From contig CM076189.1 in NCBI GenBank assembly GCA_038277395.1, forward strand, positions 79,907,421 through 79,971,420: a stretch of 64,000 nucleotides of DNA, written 5' to 3'. The translations under genes were made by a program, and so were the position numbers. The notes under the pieces were generated by a model. That model saw nothing but the letters and a program-made list of their open reading frames with translations. It made no database searches and was not told the DNA's origin. This DNA is from Dryocosmus kuriphilus. Its lineage: Eukaryota > Arthropoda > Insecta > Hymenoptera > Cynipidae. Shown here piece by piece: positions 42,744 through 54,659 of this stretch; positions within the stretch are counted from its first letter, which is position 1; the number at the start of each line of letters is the position of its first letter.

Positions 42744-44913
42744 TTGGCTGATTTAGCGGAAAATCGAGCGATGAAAATCAAATTCAAAGACAAATCTAGT
42801 GCCCTATTAATTGCAGAGAACTCGTCCCGCGTTTCGAAATTAGGAAGATCCAATGAGATCATGAAGGAAGTTGAAGGTGCTAAAGGAAAGAAGGAAAAAT
42901 CATCGTTAGATTACAGATGTCTTAAACGTTACGACGTTCTCAAGTTTGGAGATCACAATAAACTGATTACGCCACTTTCCGAAAAGCAGCAGGATGCGAA
43001 ATATTTTTTGTGTGATAACGAAATATTTGACGCGATTCATCAAGCTCATCTTGAATGCGTTCACGATGGACGAGACCGCACGGAGAAAGATGTGACTGAA
43101 AAATATTCAAACGTAACCAGAGACTCAATCAAATTATATTTACAATTATATGTAATCTGCGAGAAAAACTGGACTCTTCCAAAAGAAGGTTTAGTGGTGA
43201 AGCCTCTGTTGTTTAAAGAAGTCAACGAAGGTGCTTAAGTAGATCTGATTGAAATGCAAACTTGTAAAGATGGTAATTTTTAATTTATCATGAACTATCA
43301 AGTTCATTTTACAAATTTGTGATTCTTAAGCATTTAAAATATAAAATTTCTGAAGGAGTATCCCGTCATCTCCTGGATATTTTTGCAAACATGGAGCACC
43401 CTCAGTTCTTCAATGTGGGAACGGTAGAGAGTTTGTCAATTAAGTAATTACAGAATTGAAAGATTTGTGACGACATTTTTAATTTTTTATGGGAAACTTC
43501 GACACTCTTAAAGTCAAGGCAGTGTAAAGTGAGCAAATCGAGATGTTCAAAATATTCTAACAGCTTTGATGAAAGAAAATAAGACTTTAAAGTGGAGCGA
43601 AAGCTTAAGGTTCTGCCGAATCCAAAAAATACTGCGTCTCATAGGGCTGTTGAACAAACTCCAGTCGAGCCGATGTTTGGTGAGCAGTTGAAAAAAATGT
43701 AATTTGCATTACTTTAAGATAGTTGATCAGTAATACTTGCATCTTTTATTTGAAATATTATAATTCATCTTAATAATTGAAAGCGATTGTTGCTCCAATT
43801 ATTCAATGATTATTTCACTATAGAACTACATTCTGAGCAACTGCATACAGGCAATTGAATTTATTGTACCATTTTCTGAAATCAGGAATTTATACCTGAC
43901 TATTTCAGAAAGTTAAATTGTTTTTTAGTCCTTTGCAAATTTGCAATTCTAACTTTGTTATAGGAAGAAACGCCCACATTGGAATAAGAAAGCTTCCTAA
44001 TTATACTAAAAATGCACCTTGTACCGAGGAAGATTTACAACATGCATTAAGAGGATATCAAGATGAAATTTTTAACGATCATGGAAATAATAACATACTC
44101 GCAGACGTAAACGAAAGAGGTAACATATTTAATTTTAATTATGTTTCTTGATTAACTTGCCTTCTCAATGACACTATTGCGCGATCTCTTTCAAATAATT
44201 TCTTTTCATATAAAAAATAGACCACCCTAATGAACCTACTTCGAAATTAGTTAACATTGACGAAAAAATTAAAGAAAGATATCTGTACTCTTTCAGTACT
44301 TGAAGAATCTACTATCGCTCTTACGCTTGTGGAAAAGAAGCAGATGGTCCACACAAATTTAGCACTTGTGACAATTTCGTCCATTCAATTTGTGGAAATC
44401 CTACCAACAAAGTTTCGGAAGAAGGCTACGGTTCGTTAGTTTTATGCAGCTTGTGCAACAAAAATAAGAGCACAATTTAAAAAAAATTAGGATTGCAAAA
44501 GGACTAAAGCGGCAAGCGGAAAAATTTTATAATTTTCAAGCTAAAAATTAGGTAAAACTTTTGCAAATACTTCTGTCAACGTTCCGATTCTCAGCGTTGT
44601 TCGAAGTAAAGGATATTTCGGAAATATAATTGGAATAGTAGTGCAGATAACAAAAGAAGGGTATTACAAATTTATTAGCGATCAAGGAATTATAAAAATA
44701 TTATTTAAATTAATTTTTTTAGATACTAGTGAAGTGCCTACTGTACCTATATCTTTGCGTACTTCAAATAATAAAGAATCGCTCTTCGGTGTTGAAGACT
44801 GCGTTAGATGCAATTGTACAAAAGAATGCAATACAAATAATTGTGAATGCAAGAAACTAAAAATCTTGTGCAAATCAGAATGTCATTCATCCTCTACTTA
44901 TTGCAATAAATAA
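42744..44913 (+). pseudogene. Integrase/zinc-finger/CXC gene, KRBA2-like, decayed
   Basis: The first part (ATG at 42771) is open to 43238: DYRCLKRYDVLKFGDHNKLI, then an H2C2-type region with IHQAHLECVHDGRDRTEKDV, where the first Cys of the C-x2-C pair reads Tyr, then PKEGLVVKPLLFKEVNEG. A decayed integrase core follows (VDLIEMQ at 43240; TASHRAVEQTPVEPMFGEQL near 43660). Downstream exons 43964-44119 and 44221-44480 join in phase across an intron with AAAGAG/GTAACA and AAATAG sites. They contain TEEDLQHAL and a Cys/His finger (YACGKEADGPHKFSTCDNFV). The end (44580-44913) carries VVRSKGYFGNIIGIV and a Cys-rich CXC domain (CNCTKECNTNNCECKKLK). This order matches proteins annotated KRAB-A domain protein 2-like, recalled from memory. 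Stops at 43236 and 44290 and others show decay. Confidence 0.7.
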
Positions 44914-45606
44914 AATGAGTTGCTTATTGACCTCGTACATTTAGTCATTTTATGAACTAAATTATCCCACCTCTACTGATATTTATTTAAATTTTATGTC
45001 TGACATTTTTCCATAACATTTTTTGTTCTCTAATTCACTGAAAATATACATTTTTACACTTTACTTCTATATACTGTTACCTTTCTACTTTCTTTGTTTA
45101 TTGATGATAAACAATTGTTAAACTAGAGGAAGGTTTGCACGCAAGTAAAAAGGAGCTCCTTTCAAGTTATGCACCGAAGCTTTATTTAAGATAGTCTTCT
45201 TTACACACTTGTATAAGTATTCTTTATCCTGGACGGGGTTACTATTTTTCATTTTCCGATTTCAATAGACTCAATTTCCTCACATAATAACCTTTCGCAT
45301 ACTTAGGTCTCTAACATTCTGTTTAAACCACCGACCATTTCCATTCTGTACTATACAATGCAAATACATTTGTCTCGCTTAGACAAGGATCTTTGTCCCC
45401 AAAAAGAAGATTCCCTATAAAGTGGAAGCTTATTTAGTATTATGACCTTTATGGGCTTAGTGACACATTAATACAAAAGTGATTATATTTATAGGTCTAT
45501 TGACCATAACTAGTTCCTTTATAGTTACTATACTATTTTGACAATATTAAATCAGCTCACTACACAGTTACCTGGCGTCTACCAGTTCTGTCCCTCTCTC
45601 TCTCTA

Positions 45607-45645
<39 letters not shown>

Positions 45646-45790
45646 TACTACGGATCTGTCATTCTCACTCTACAATTGTGAAGAGATCTGACATCTCGAG
45701 TGTCGGTAGGCGAAGGACAGTGAATTTAATGATTTATTACCTACTTATTGTTCATTTATTTCTGTGAGTACTTCTGGGAATCCGTTACAA
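44914..45790. other. Unassigned DNA with a CT microsatellite
   Basis: No gene recognised; a (CT)n run occupies about 45593-45641. Confidence 0.5.
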
Positions 45791-45793
45791 TAT

Positions 45794-47322
45794 TCCTTCT
45801 GTATAGAAAGTTAGGGATAAATCCTGTTTTTTATCAGAATATTATTTTTTTGTTTTATTTCTTAGGATTCTGTCACACATAATCTCTTATACAGAAAGCT
45901 AGGGATGGATCCCGCTTTTTGCCATTTGAAGATGACCGAGTCGAAATTTTGGCCCTACTTTAGACCTACATTATTCCAATTAAGGCCTCCTTTAGTCCTG
46001 TTTAGTCCTTCGCGTCCACTTTTAAATCCCGTTCGACCTACTAAGCCATCTTTAGCACCCTTCAGGCCCTCTTTTAATTCTCTTATGATCGATGCCCTTA
46101 TTCTGCAATAATATATTAATACAGGCTGCTCGCTGAAGACAGCTGTTTCACGACCAAGATCGAACACACACGACCTAAACCGAGAACGTCCGAAGTCCGA
46201 GATGGCAATTACATTTTTTTCAGCCACAGAATGCGACGAATGAATGTCATTTATGTTTCTCGTGTACTAAGTTAAAAGAAATCTTTGATCAGAATAAACT
46301 GCTTTTCGATATTTCGAACATGTGTGGTGAGTGAAGTGCATGTGGAGAATATGTTGGAAAGTGGATTATGTGTTTTATTTTGGATTTTCAACGTCAATTT
46401 TGAGCATTTGATGCTTCCAAGGGGCTAAAGACAAAGCACGTCGCTCGCCACGGAGCGATTCTGTTCTGAACGTGTGGTTTTTTACTAAAAACATGGTCAA
46501 AATTTGATCAATCGTCGACAAAGAAACAAGAGTAACGAAATCTGTTATACGCATTTACATCAGTTTTTAAATTTTTCACCAGTGCCGAGCTTGAGATTTT
46601 ACAACTTATAATGCACTGACGCCACGTTCTTAGCCTCTTTTGCTCCAAACAATATATGAACGTGAAAAAACATATTTTGTCAAAGTGCATTGTTTGTGTA
46701 TTTTAAAATATGCTTTCAGGTTTTATGAATTTTATACATTTTTGGGTTTCGCAGGCTTCACACAATTTTTTTAATTCTAGTCTAAAAAGATACACACGTA
46801 TCTGTTTAGACTGGAATATACACAGCACTTTTGATTCCTATGTGTTTCATATGACGTCCCTTTCCGTTGAGAGGTTTTTGGAGAGCTACAAGAGTGCCTA
46901 AGGAGAGGACGTAGGAGGTTTAAAAGAGGGCTAAACTAGGCCCCCTTTTAGTCTTACAAAGTGGGAAAGATGGACTTATGTGCCACTTTTGAGGTCCAAA
47001 AGAGGGCATAGTCTAAAAGGAATTAGGCCTTCTATAAGCCCTCCTACGTCCTATTAAGTCCTACAATTTGGAGGTCTAAAAGAGGGCTAAAATTTCGACC
47101 CTGCTGTAGTTTAGTAAAGTAGGAAACTAAGAGTATTCACAGAAAGAAAGGATCATTGTGATTCCTTATATTGAGCTTGCACTTCAAAAGATTCTTTATT
47201 GTACAGAAAGTTAGGGATTAGTCCCGCCTTTTGCCATAAACAGTATCTGTATTTTACGAACACATTTCGTTGAGGCTCTCCCTTGTGTACGAATTTAGGG
47301 ATAAATCCTGCTTTTTACCAAA
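45794..47322. repeat. About 92-bp tandem repeat split by a transposon
   Basis: The word GAAAGTTAGGGATAAATCC...TTTTT(G/A)CCA occurs at about 45800, 45893, 47200 and 47290. Two units precede and two follow the element at 45936-47102, so one four-unit array was interrupted. Confidence 0.65.
45936..47102. mobile_element. GAGTCGAAATTTT-ended TIR element, copy 1
   Basis: Left end CCGAGTCGAAATTTTGGCCC and right end (complement) GGGTCGAAATTTTAGCCC, both followed inward by CTTTAGACCT/CTTTTAGACCT words. The terminal regions are made of repeated GGCCT/GTCCTA words. A related copy is at 55113-56015. No transposase was found, so it is probably non-autonomous. Confidence 0.6.
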
Positions 47323-47560
47323 TTAGATTGGCGATATCATATTCTTGGTAACAAACCCAATACAGAAAATATGTATCTAAAGACCAGAACTGTGTTTCAT
47401 TGCTCATTACCTTACCTTTGCACTTTTTTACATTCTCATCTCAATGGCAAGGTATTAGTTTTACGTGAAGAATAACTTTCGCGAATTTCATCAAATCTCC
47501 ACGTTTTGAGACCCCGTGAGTGAGAAAAAACTGTTTTTACGGCAGTGTCTATCTATCTGT
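47323..47560. other. Short unassigned stretch
   Basis: Nothing recognised; followed by a (GTT/GTC)n triplet repeat at about 47562-47605. Confidence 0.4.
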
Positions 47561-47689
47561 TGTTGTTGTCGTTGTCGTCGTTGTTGTCGTTGTCGGCGTC
47601 TGTTGGGGCGATGACTTTCGAAGCAATCATCAGATTAGACTGCGCTTTGACACACTTCTTCAGTGTCCAAAAAGAAAGGACGAATTCGT

Positions 47690-48270
47690 TAATCAGCTGT
47701 TTTTGACCAGTTGTTATGGTTTTATCCATCAAAAACAGTTTTCGCAAAATTCAGAAATCAAATTGCTGGATAAGCTATGCGAGATACAAAAAAAACAGTA
47801 GAGAGTACAATTCTTCACGTCAAAAAAGCTGCAAATTTTATTTTAACCATTCCTCGATAAAATGCACGGTTTTTGTTTTAATCGAGAAAACGTTATTAAA
47901 AACATAAAACTGTTTTTTCTTCCAAAATTTTCAAGACAAACAAAAAAATTATAAAACAAAGTTGTGCAGCTCAAAATATACGAAAAAATCCTTAAAATGA
48001 TCTACAAATTTTCTCTCTATCATTTTCTTGAGCAGACGCGTAGTTTTTGAGTCATTCGTGAAAACATTATGAAATATAAAGAAAAGCATTCTTCAGCAAA
48101 GCTATGCAAGATATGAGAAAATATTAACAATCAGAATTGTTCACCTTGGAAAGAGCTACAAAATTTATTTATAAGACTCATCGTTTTACTTTTAAGAATT
48201 GAATTCCTGCATTGCGAAAATATTCAAAATCACCGAAAAACTTTAACAATCTACAATGTGCTGAAAAAAA
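47690..48270. repeat. Diverged tandem repeat, about 150-bp unit
   Basis: Words such as GCTATGC(G/A)AGATA(C/T), AGAATTCTTCAC/AATTGTTCAC and CTACAAATTTTATTT recur at roughly 150-bp spacing, near 47775, 47960 and 48105. Too diverged for exact borders. Confidence 0.4.
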
Positions 48271-48273
48271 ATG

Positions 48274-48541
48274 TAGTTGTCGAGCTCGAAGCGCGAGTAT
48301 CATGATGAGAATGTATTCCTTAAGGTCGATAGAGCCTTAAGTAAAATAATTTATTTTGTAATTTTTAATAAAAGATTAAAATTTAATTATCTCATTAAAA
48401 GTAGGTATTTTAAATTTTAAGTCCCACGTAACGAATACCAAGCATGATGTGCAAGGACCAAAAACATCTGAGAGCGAGGCTTAAGTATATCGGAGCGCGA
48501 AGCGCGCAATTAGAATGTGCCCGCGAAGTGGGCAGATTTTT
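48274..48541. repeat. GC-rich dispersed segment, second copy
   Basis: TCGAAGCGCGAGTATCATGA near 48288 and GCGCGAAGCGCGCAATTAGA near 48497 echo 12462-12612. Between them lies AT-rich DNA. Confidence 0.5.
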
Positions 48542-48660
48542 TTTTATATAGAACTCACTCACTGTTAAAGATGTCACTTTATATAGCGTAATCCCGGGAC
48601 ACAGAAATTAATTTTACTTAAAATCGAACATATGTTATTAACCGACAATATTATGCGGAA

Positions 48661-48927
48661 ATGCGTATAATATTCACGCAGGTGTTATCGCAACTTGGTC
48701 CACCACAAGCACGATATTATATTATTTCAGAAGTTTTTCAAGAATTGGAAGTGTCTCCCGAGGAGAGTAAGAAGCTTCTGCTCTGCTACCTGCTAGATAA
48801 GTCCCTTGTCGGTGCTCTACTTCGCCTTTTTAGAGTCTTCGTACGTCATATTCACCCAGCCATTATGGACGAGATGAATGCATCGCGTGGGAGCTTGGCG
48901 CTTTGCCTACCGACGTGCACTTTCTAA
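48661..48927 (+). CDS. Unrecognised 88-residue ORF
   Basis: A frame with balanced composition: FTQVLSQLGPPQARYYIIS, a helical acidic segment VFQELEVSPEESKKLLLCYL, and RLFRVFVRHIHPAIMDEM. It reads more like protein than its surroundings. No family is recognised and no splice site or promoter is obvious. If the 12-kb element is real, this could be an accessory gene remnant. Confidence 0.3.
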   Translation: MRIIFTQVLSQLGPPQARYYIISEVFQELEVSPEESKKLLLCYLLDKSLVGALLRLFRVFVRHIHPAIMDEMNASRGSLALCLPTCTF

Positions 48928-50500
48928 TTTCTCACATGTCGCAATATATTTTTGCTAACTATTTTCTAGAAAAAAAATCAGTCAGAAGAAGCACGAAATA
49001 GGTGTTTTGCTAAACAAATTTGTTATCAATAATTAAAACGTACAATTCTTTAAACCTTAAATTACTTTTTAAACAATGATATTAAGGTTTAGTAAAAAAC
49101 TAAGAATTTGTCTTTGAGTGAAATGGACAAATTTAACGGTTTAAATGTTATGTGACGTTGCAGATTTTCTGCAACTCACAAAATTTAATTTAAAGTATTT
49201 ATTTTAGCGGAAACCCTCGTGTTCGCACGGAGGGCAGAAAATTCAGCACTCCTCCCTTTTTGTTGTATATATTTTTATTAGATTATATTTTATACTATGT
49301 TTTATTTATTTATTTTATCCTTTTTATTTTGTGTATTTTATTTTTAATTTTAAGAACTCAGGGCTGAGTTGATTTTTTTTTTGTTTTTGTAAAAATTTCG
49401 TGATTCCGCGGTCTCGAGTAAGGGTTGCAGAGGTCCCGCCACCCAAGAAAATGTTTGATTGGATCCACCGCCACCTTCACCTTCAGCATATCTTCGCATC
49501 ACCAGTCCCCACATGATTCCTGGAGTACTTTATTTCTTTGGTTATCTGAGACCCAAGGCAGGTTCCTGGTGAGGATCGACCGTAGCGGTTACTACAAAAT
49601 TCTGCATAAGAATAGGTAATTCGCTTGCAAATTTATGATTATTTTTTTGGTTATCTGAGACCCAAGGCAAGTTCCTGGTGAGGATTGACCGGGCGGTCAC
49701 TACAAAATTCTAATTAAGAATAGGTGATTTCGTCCAAAAGTTATTATTCTGTGAGTATAGACATTTTTTTTGTGTTTTACTTCTTTTCGTGGGAGCATGG
49801 GATGGCTCACTCCCTGACTGCAGCAGGGAGAGAGGGGCTCTTCACTCTCCACCTTGTAACCAGGATACAGCCGGCCATGAAAAGTAGGAATAGTACGACT
49901 CTACCCTCTCACTCAGTCTAGAACGAAGGAGTTCGGAATCTCTCTCTTCCCCAACGGCGGCTGATAATGACTGGCGGAGAAAGGACAGGAAGATGGGATG
50001 GACGAATCGGAAGCGTACCTCATCAGCCATCCTTCTCTTGATAGTTGCGAATCTAAGGAGTTAGGCGTACACGCACCAGCCCTTCCCCAATTTTGTAAAT
50101 TCCTCACGGTGTACTTATTGTCTTGTAAGCGCGGTAGACGCTCTCTCGCCTCCTGTCTTTCGAGTGTACACCAAAGTGCGAAAACGAAGCCTCTACCGCC
50201 GGCAACAAAGGAAGGTAGGACCACGTGTAGAATGGTTTAGCCAAGTCCTCGGAATAATTCTTTCATCCACCCTCTAGTAATACATTCTCATTCTCATTTT
50301 GTTCACTCCTTGGCTAAACTATTCAGTTAAGTAAATTCAGTGTGTAATATATAAAGTAAGTAATGTGTCTATAAGTTCCCTTTTATAATCCGGAGTGCCG
50401 AACGCCGAAATGGTCGCCACGCTGTTTCCGTAAGTGTCTAATCTATGTTTCTTTTTTTTTCCTCATTCTTCTACCTGACTTTTCTGATTTAGTATGTGCT
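48928..50500. other. Noncoding DNA with a 111-bp duplication
   Basis: GGTTATCTGAGACCCAAGGC...TTCCTGGTGAGGAT(C/T)GACCG...ACTACAAAATTCT occurs at about 49538 and 49649. The GC-richer part (49790-50240) has open frames on both strands without protein character. It could be the leader of an LTR element ending near 52780. Confidence 0.4.
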
Positions 50501-51830
50501 CTCGAATTTCTCCCCCGATCCGAATTGTGATTCCACCCAAAATTATGAAAAACCTTTTGTTTAATAATTTAACTGAGATCCTACCCAAAAATTGTGAAAA
50601 CCCCTTTGTCAAATAATTTAGTTGAGATCCCACCCAAAAATTATGAAAACCCCCTTTGTTAAATAATTTAGCTGAGATCCCACCCAAAATTATGAAAAAC
50701 CCTTTGTTTAATAATTTAACTGAGATCCTACCCAAAAATTGTGAAAACCCGTTTTGTCAAATAATTTAGTTGAGATCCCACCCAAAATTATGAAAAACCC
50801 TTTGTTTAATAATTTAATTGAGATCCTACCCAAAAATTGTGAAAACCCCTTTGTCAAATAATTTACTTGAGATCCCACCCAAAATTATGAAAAACCCTTT
50901 GTTTAATAATTTAACTGAGATCCTACCCAAAAATTGTGAAAACCCCTTTGTCAAATAATTTAGTTGAGATCCCACCCAAAATTATGAAAAACCCTTTGTT
51001 TAGTAATTTAATTGAGATCCTACCCAAAAATTGTGAAAACCCCTTTGTCAAATAATTTAGTTGAGATCGCACCCAAAATTATGAAAAAACCTTTGTTTAA
51101 TAATTTAACTGAGATCCTACCCAAAAATTGTGAAAACCCCTTTGTCAAATAATTTAGTTGAGATCCCACCCAAAATTATGAAAAACCCTTTGTTTAATAA
51201 TTTAACTGAGATCCTACCCAAAAATTGTGAAAACCCCTTTGTCAAATAATTTAGTTGAGATCCCACCCAAAATTATGAAAAACCCTTTGTTAAATAATTT
51301 CGCTGAGATCCTTCCCAAAAATTGTGAAAACCCTTTGTTTAATAATTTAGCTGGGATCACACCCAAAAATTACGAAAACCCTTTGTTAAATAATTTAGCT
51401 GAGATCCCACCCAGAATTATGGAGACCCCTTTGTTAAATAATTTAGCTGAGATCCTTCCCAAAAATTGTGAAAACCCTTTGTTTAATAATTTAACTGAGA
51501 CCCTACCCAAAAATTTGTGAAAACTCTTTGTTTGGTAATTTAGCTGAGACCCTACCCAAAATTATGAAAACCCCCTTTGTTTAATAATTTAGCTGAGATC
51601 CCACCCAAAAATTGTGAAAACCCTTTGTTTGGTAATTTAGCTGAGATCCTACCCAAAAATGATGAATGTTCCATTTGTTTAATAATTTAGTTGAGTGCCT
51701 TCCCCAAAATCGTGAAAATCTCGTTTTTTTTTTGATAATGTAGTTGAGTACCCTCCCAAAATTTAGGAAGACCTCTTTTATTCAATAATTTAATTGAGCA
51801 CCCTACCCGAACTTATGAAATTCCCCGTTC
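50500..51830. repeat. 48-bp satellite with 97-bp higher-order dimer
   Basis: About 27 units. Type A (GAGATCCCACCCAAAATTAT..., 48 bp) and type B (GAGATCCTACCCAAAAATTG..., 49 bp) alternate strictly from about 50530 to 51300. The array is then less regular and decays to 51830. Open frames of about 90 codons on either strand follow from the 16-codon unit length and are not genes. Confidence 0.93.
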
Positions 51831-52955
51831 TTCTTTTTTACACTCTTTGTTTTATTTTCCACCGAACAAAATTGTAGTGTCGCGTTAAATCCAGTAACTT
51901 AGGCCAATTTTGATGTAATTCAACTTGACCCCAAAATCGTTATGTTAGCCATAATTTTGCGACTCATTTATATAACTTACTTGTTTTGTTGCCTCTATTT
52001 TTCTCTTGTGACCCTTCCCGAGTGGCGACTTATATAACGTTTATTACCATGTATGCTGCGGCCCCCCTTATCTAATTGAGAGCTTTGTTCTTTTTTATTT
52101 ACTTACTGACATGACCACTTTGTTATTTTTCTTGTTGTTTAAGCCAATTGTGGTGTTTCTTTTATTTGCGATTCTGTTGTTCTATTATGACTTCCGATGA
52201 TAATCGACCTATTGTAAAATTTTTCACTGTGGGGAATTGAATAAATTGTTACTAAATATCATGTTTAATATATGAGCTTTGTAATTACGTAACCCGCCCC
52301 TCTACCATTATGTGTTTAGGCTGAGCTAGTTGTTTTTGCCGACCCTAGTTTTAGTATTTTGAGATTTTATTTGCCAGTTACTTCATTTTTTTTGTACCTT
52401 TTATTTTTCAGTACCTTTAGTTATCTCTCAGTCGGTTCTTCTCTTTTTTTTGTGTATACTTCTTGACATAATTTTTTTTGGTTTGGTTTACTTATATAAC
52501 CTGGGTGTGACTGTCTGACCGAAGTTTGTGAGACTATTTTGTCTTTTGGCTGAGATGCTTGGCGTTCAGGGTGTTTTTTTTTTATTTTTGGAACGCAGGT
52601 TCTGTGAGTTGCTTTTCATTTTGTTTTGGAACGTAGGTTCCGAGTATCTTTTGGCTCTTGACCCGAAACGCTTAGCACTCAGCGAGTTGGGCCCTTTTCT
52701 ATCTGGAACATAGGTTCCGTTTATTTTATCGCCCTTGCTCACTTTGGTCGGATAAGCCCACCCTTATCCCAAGAAAGGATTGGCGCCCGACTATTTATTA
52801 TATTTGAGATATAGAGTATGCTAAAAATAGTGTTTTTAAATTAAAGAAGTAGTCTAACTTTATTTATGAGGATTAGGGTCCCTAGTGCGCTATTTATGGA
52901 GACCACAAAAATAGTAGCGTCACAGTTAATAACAAATCTTATAAAAGAAACACCT
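51831..52955. other. LTR-leader-like region with a possible primer site
   Basis: T-rich DNA with three GGAAC(G/A)(C/T)AGGTTC words (52590, 52629, 52700). TTGGCGCCCGAC at about 52781 resembles a lysine-tRNA primer binding site. No gag or pol follows before the inverted repeat starts at 52960. Confidence 0.3.
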
Positions 52956-52959
52956 ATGA

Positions 52960-53637
52960 ACGGCTCTTTTTTACTGAAAAGTTAAAAAAAAATTACAGTT
53001 TATCTTTTACGATAGAAATAAATCAAGAATAAACAATTATTGTTATTAGTAATCTAATTATTACAAATGAAAGACAGGTGACTTGTATGGAATGTATAGT
53101 CTGTAAATTCGCTTTAGGTAATCGGCTTCTCCTGAAAGGCTCGAATTCGGAAATTATTGACACTAAAGAACAATAGAAATATTAAAAATGAGTTACTTAT
53201 TTTTTCTAAGTTCACATACTTAAATTTGATATACATAGAGCTTATTTTTGTATTTTTTTAGAGAAAAAAACTTGAGTTGAATGAATAATTATGTTGAAAC
53301 AAAAATTGATAAGTAAACTCCATAAGTGTTCTTACAAATTAGATGTTGATAATTTATAAAAAAGAAAAAAACTTTCAAATCCTTTCACAATTCCGACCTG
53401 TAGACAATTTTCAACTGTAAATTCTCGAGCCAGCCCACTGTGCAGCGGGAAAAGTAAACCCCATTGTTTTTATTTTTACTTCGAACTTTTTCTCAGCCTG
53501 TCGGACACTTCGCAATTAGACTAGGCGGAGCCCGAAGTGTAAGTGCTACTTCGGACTTTGCGTGACACGGCTCAGTCAAATCGCGAAAGGACCAGGCAAT
53601 CTGCGGTGTGATAGCACATCGGACATTGCCTGCAACA
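52960..53637 (-). repeat. Right copy of the 680-bp inverted repeat
   Basis: Complement of 41614-42300 in the same block order; its outer end is GCCTGCAACA at 53628-53637, followed by TATA. Confidence 0.88.
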
Positions 53638-54659
53638 TATACAGGGTGGCACAAAAGTATGGAAATCCCTGAATAATTCATCAGGAATAAATTTTTTTGA
53701 AACATGTTGAATACAAAAGTTTTAGGATTTTCCTCTGGCTATTCAATGGCGACCTCGGTTTGACCTTCACCGTGACCTTGAAGGTCATATCAAGGTAAAA
53801 TTAAATTTTTTAAATGGGAAGCCTCATTTGTAATTGTGGATGTGGAAAGAGCAGGAAGTTTTATGTTCAAGCTTAAGCTTGAACATGAGGTTCGAGGTCA
53901 CTCCAAGTTCACACTTGTTTTTTTGAATAGGAATCCCCATTTTTTATTAAGAACTTGGAATGAGCATGTTTTACCTCCAAGTGTGTCTTCATCCATAATC
54001 TTGCTCTTGGCCTTGAACCAGTCTTTCAGCGTCATTTTAAACAGACTTTTTTCGGAATTTTGAAAAATTACAGCCACTATTGTGTACTTCCTAGCGATCC
54101 CAGTCAGATTTTGGACGATACTTATTAGTCCCAGTGTTACAATAAATTTGGCGTAAATTGGTTGATTGTTTGAAAATCCTGTCCGACATCTTGGTTCCGC
54201 CATCTTGGATTAATGAACTTCAAAAACTGACCTCAGATTCGTAATCGGCGATCCTAAAAACCTCAGCATACCAAATTTGGTGTAAATTGGTTGATATTTT
54301 GAAAACCTATTCCACCAACCGTGTAACATACTCTAAATTATACCTTTTGAGGATAATTAGAAAACAGATACTTTTGCTGCTTTGGCCTCTCTAACAATCT
54401 TTTTCGGGATAGACAGTGGAGTTCAGTTCTTTTGGCACGGCTGCTGCTTTCCACTACTTCTCTTTAGGGTATACGAAAGACAGTTATTTTCGATGCTTTA
54501 GCACCTCTAACATTCCTTTTCAGGATAGTTAGTGGAGTTCTTTTATTGAGGGGCGCATTGCTGCTTCCTAATAGTTCTTTCTGGGAGTCTCTTAAATCTG
54601 TTATTTTCTTCCTTTCTTTCACCGTGGCTTCTCTAAAAGAACAAGAAAGAGTTTCTTTA

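Larger units (their letters stand above)
41614..53637 (+). mobile_element. Candidate 12-kb TIR element with integrase gene
   Basis: Two inverted segments of about 680 bp bound this region, with TATA directly outside each (41610-41613 and 53638-53641). The right terminus reads TGTTGCAGGC inward; the left is TTTTACAGGC, probably mutated. TGT...ACA ends and a 4-bp duplication are what is described for Ginger-type DNA transposons. Just inside the left arm is an integrase-related gene (42744-44913). The rest holds an unknown ORF (48.7 kb), tandem repeats and at least one secondary transposon. The alternative is two unrelated copies of a 680-bp repeat in opposite orientation. Confidence 0.4.

Noticed and set aside
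50463..51520. Two 90-97 codon frames with Asn/Lys/Pro repeats
   Set aside because: The 48-bp unit is 16 codons long, so frames stay open by arithmetic; alternating 49-bp units break them.
52770..52800. Primer binding site proving a complete LTR retrotransposon
   Set aside because: Only about 11 bases fit, there is no second LTR and no gag-pol; kept only as a weak hint.
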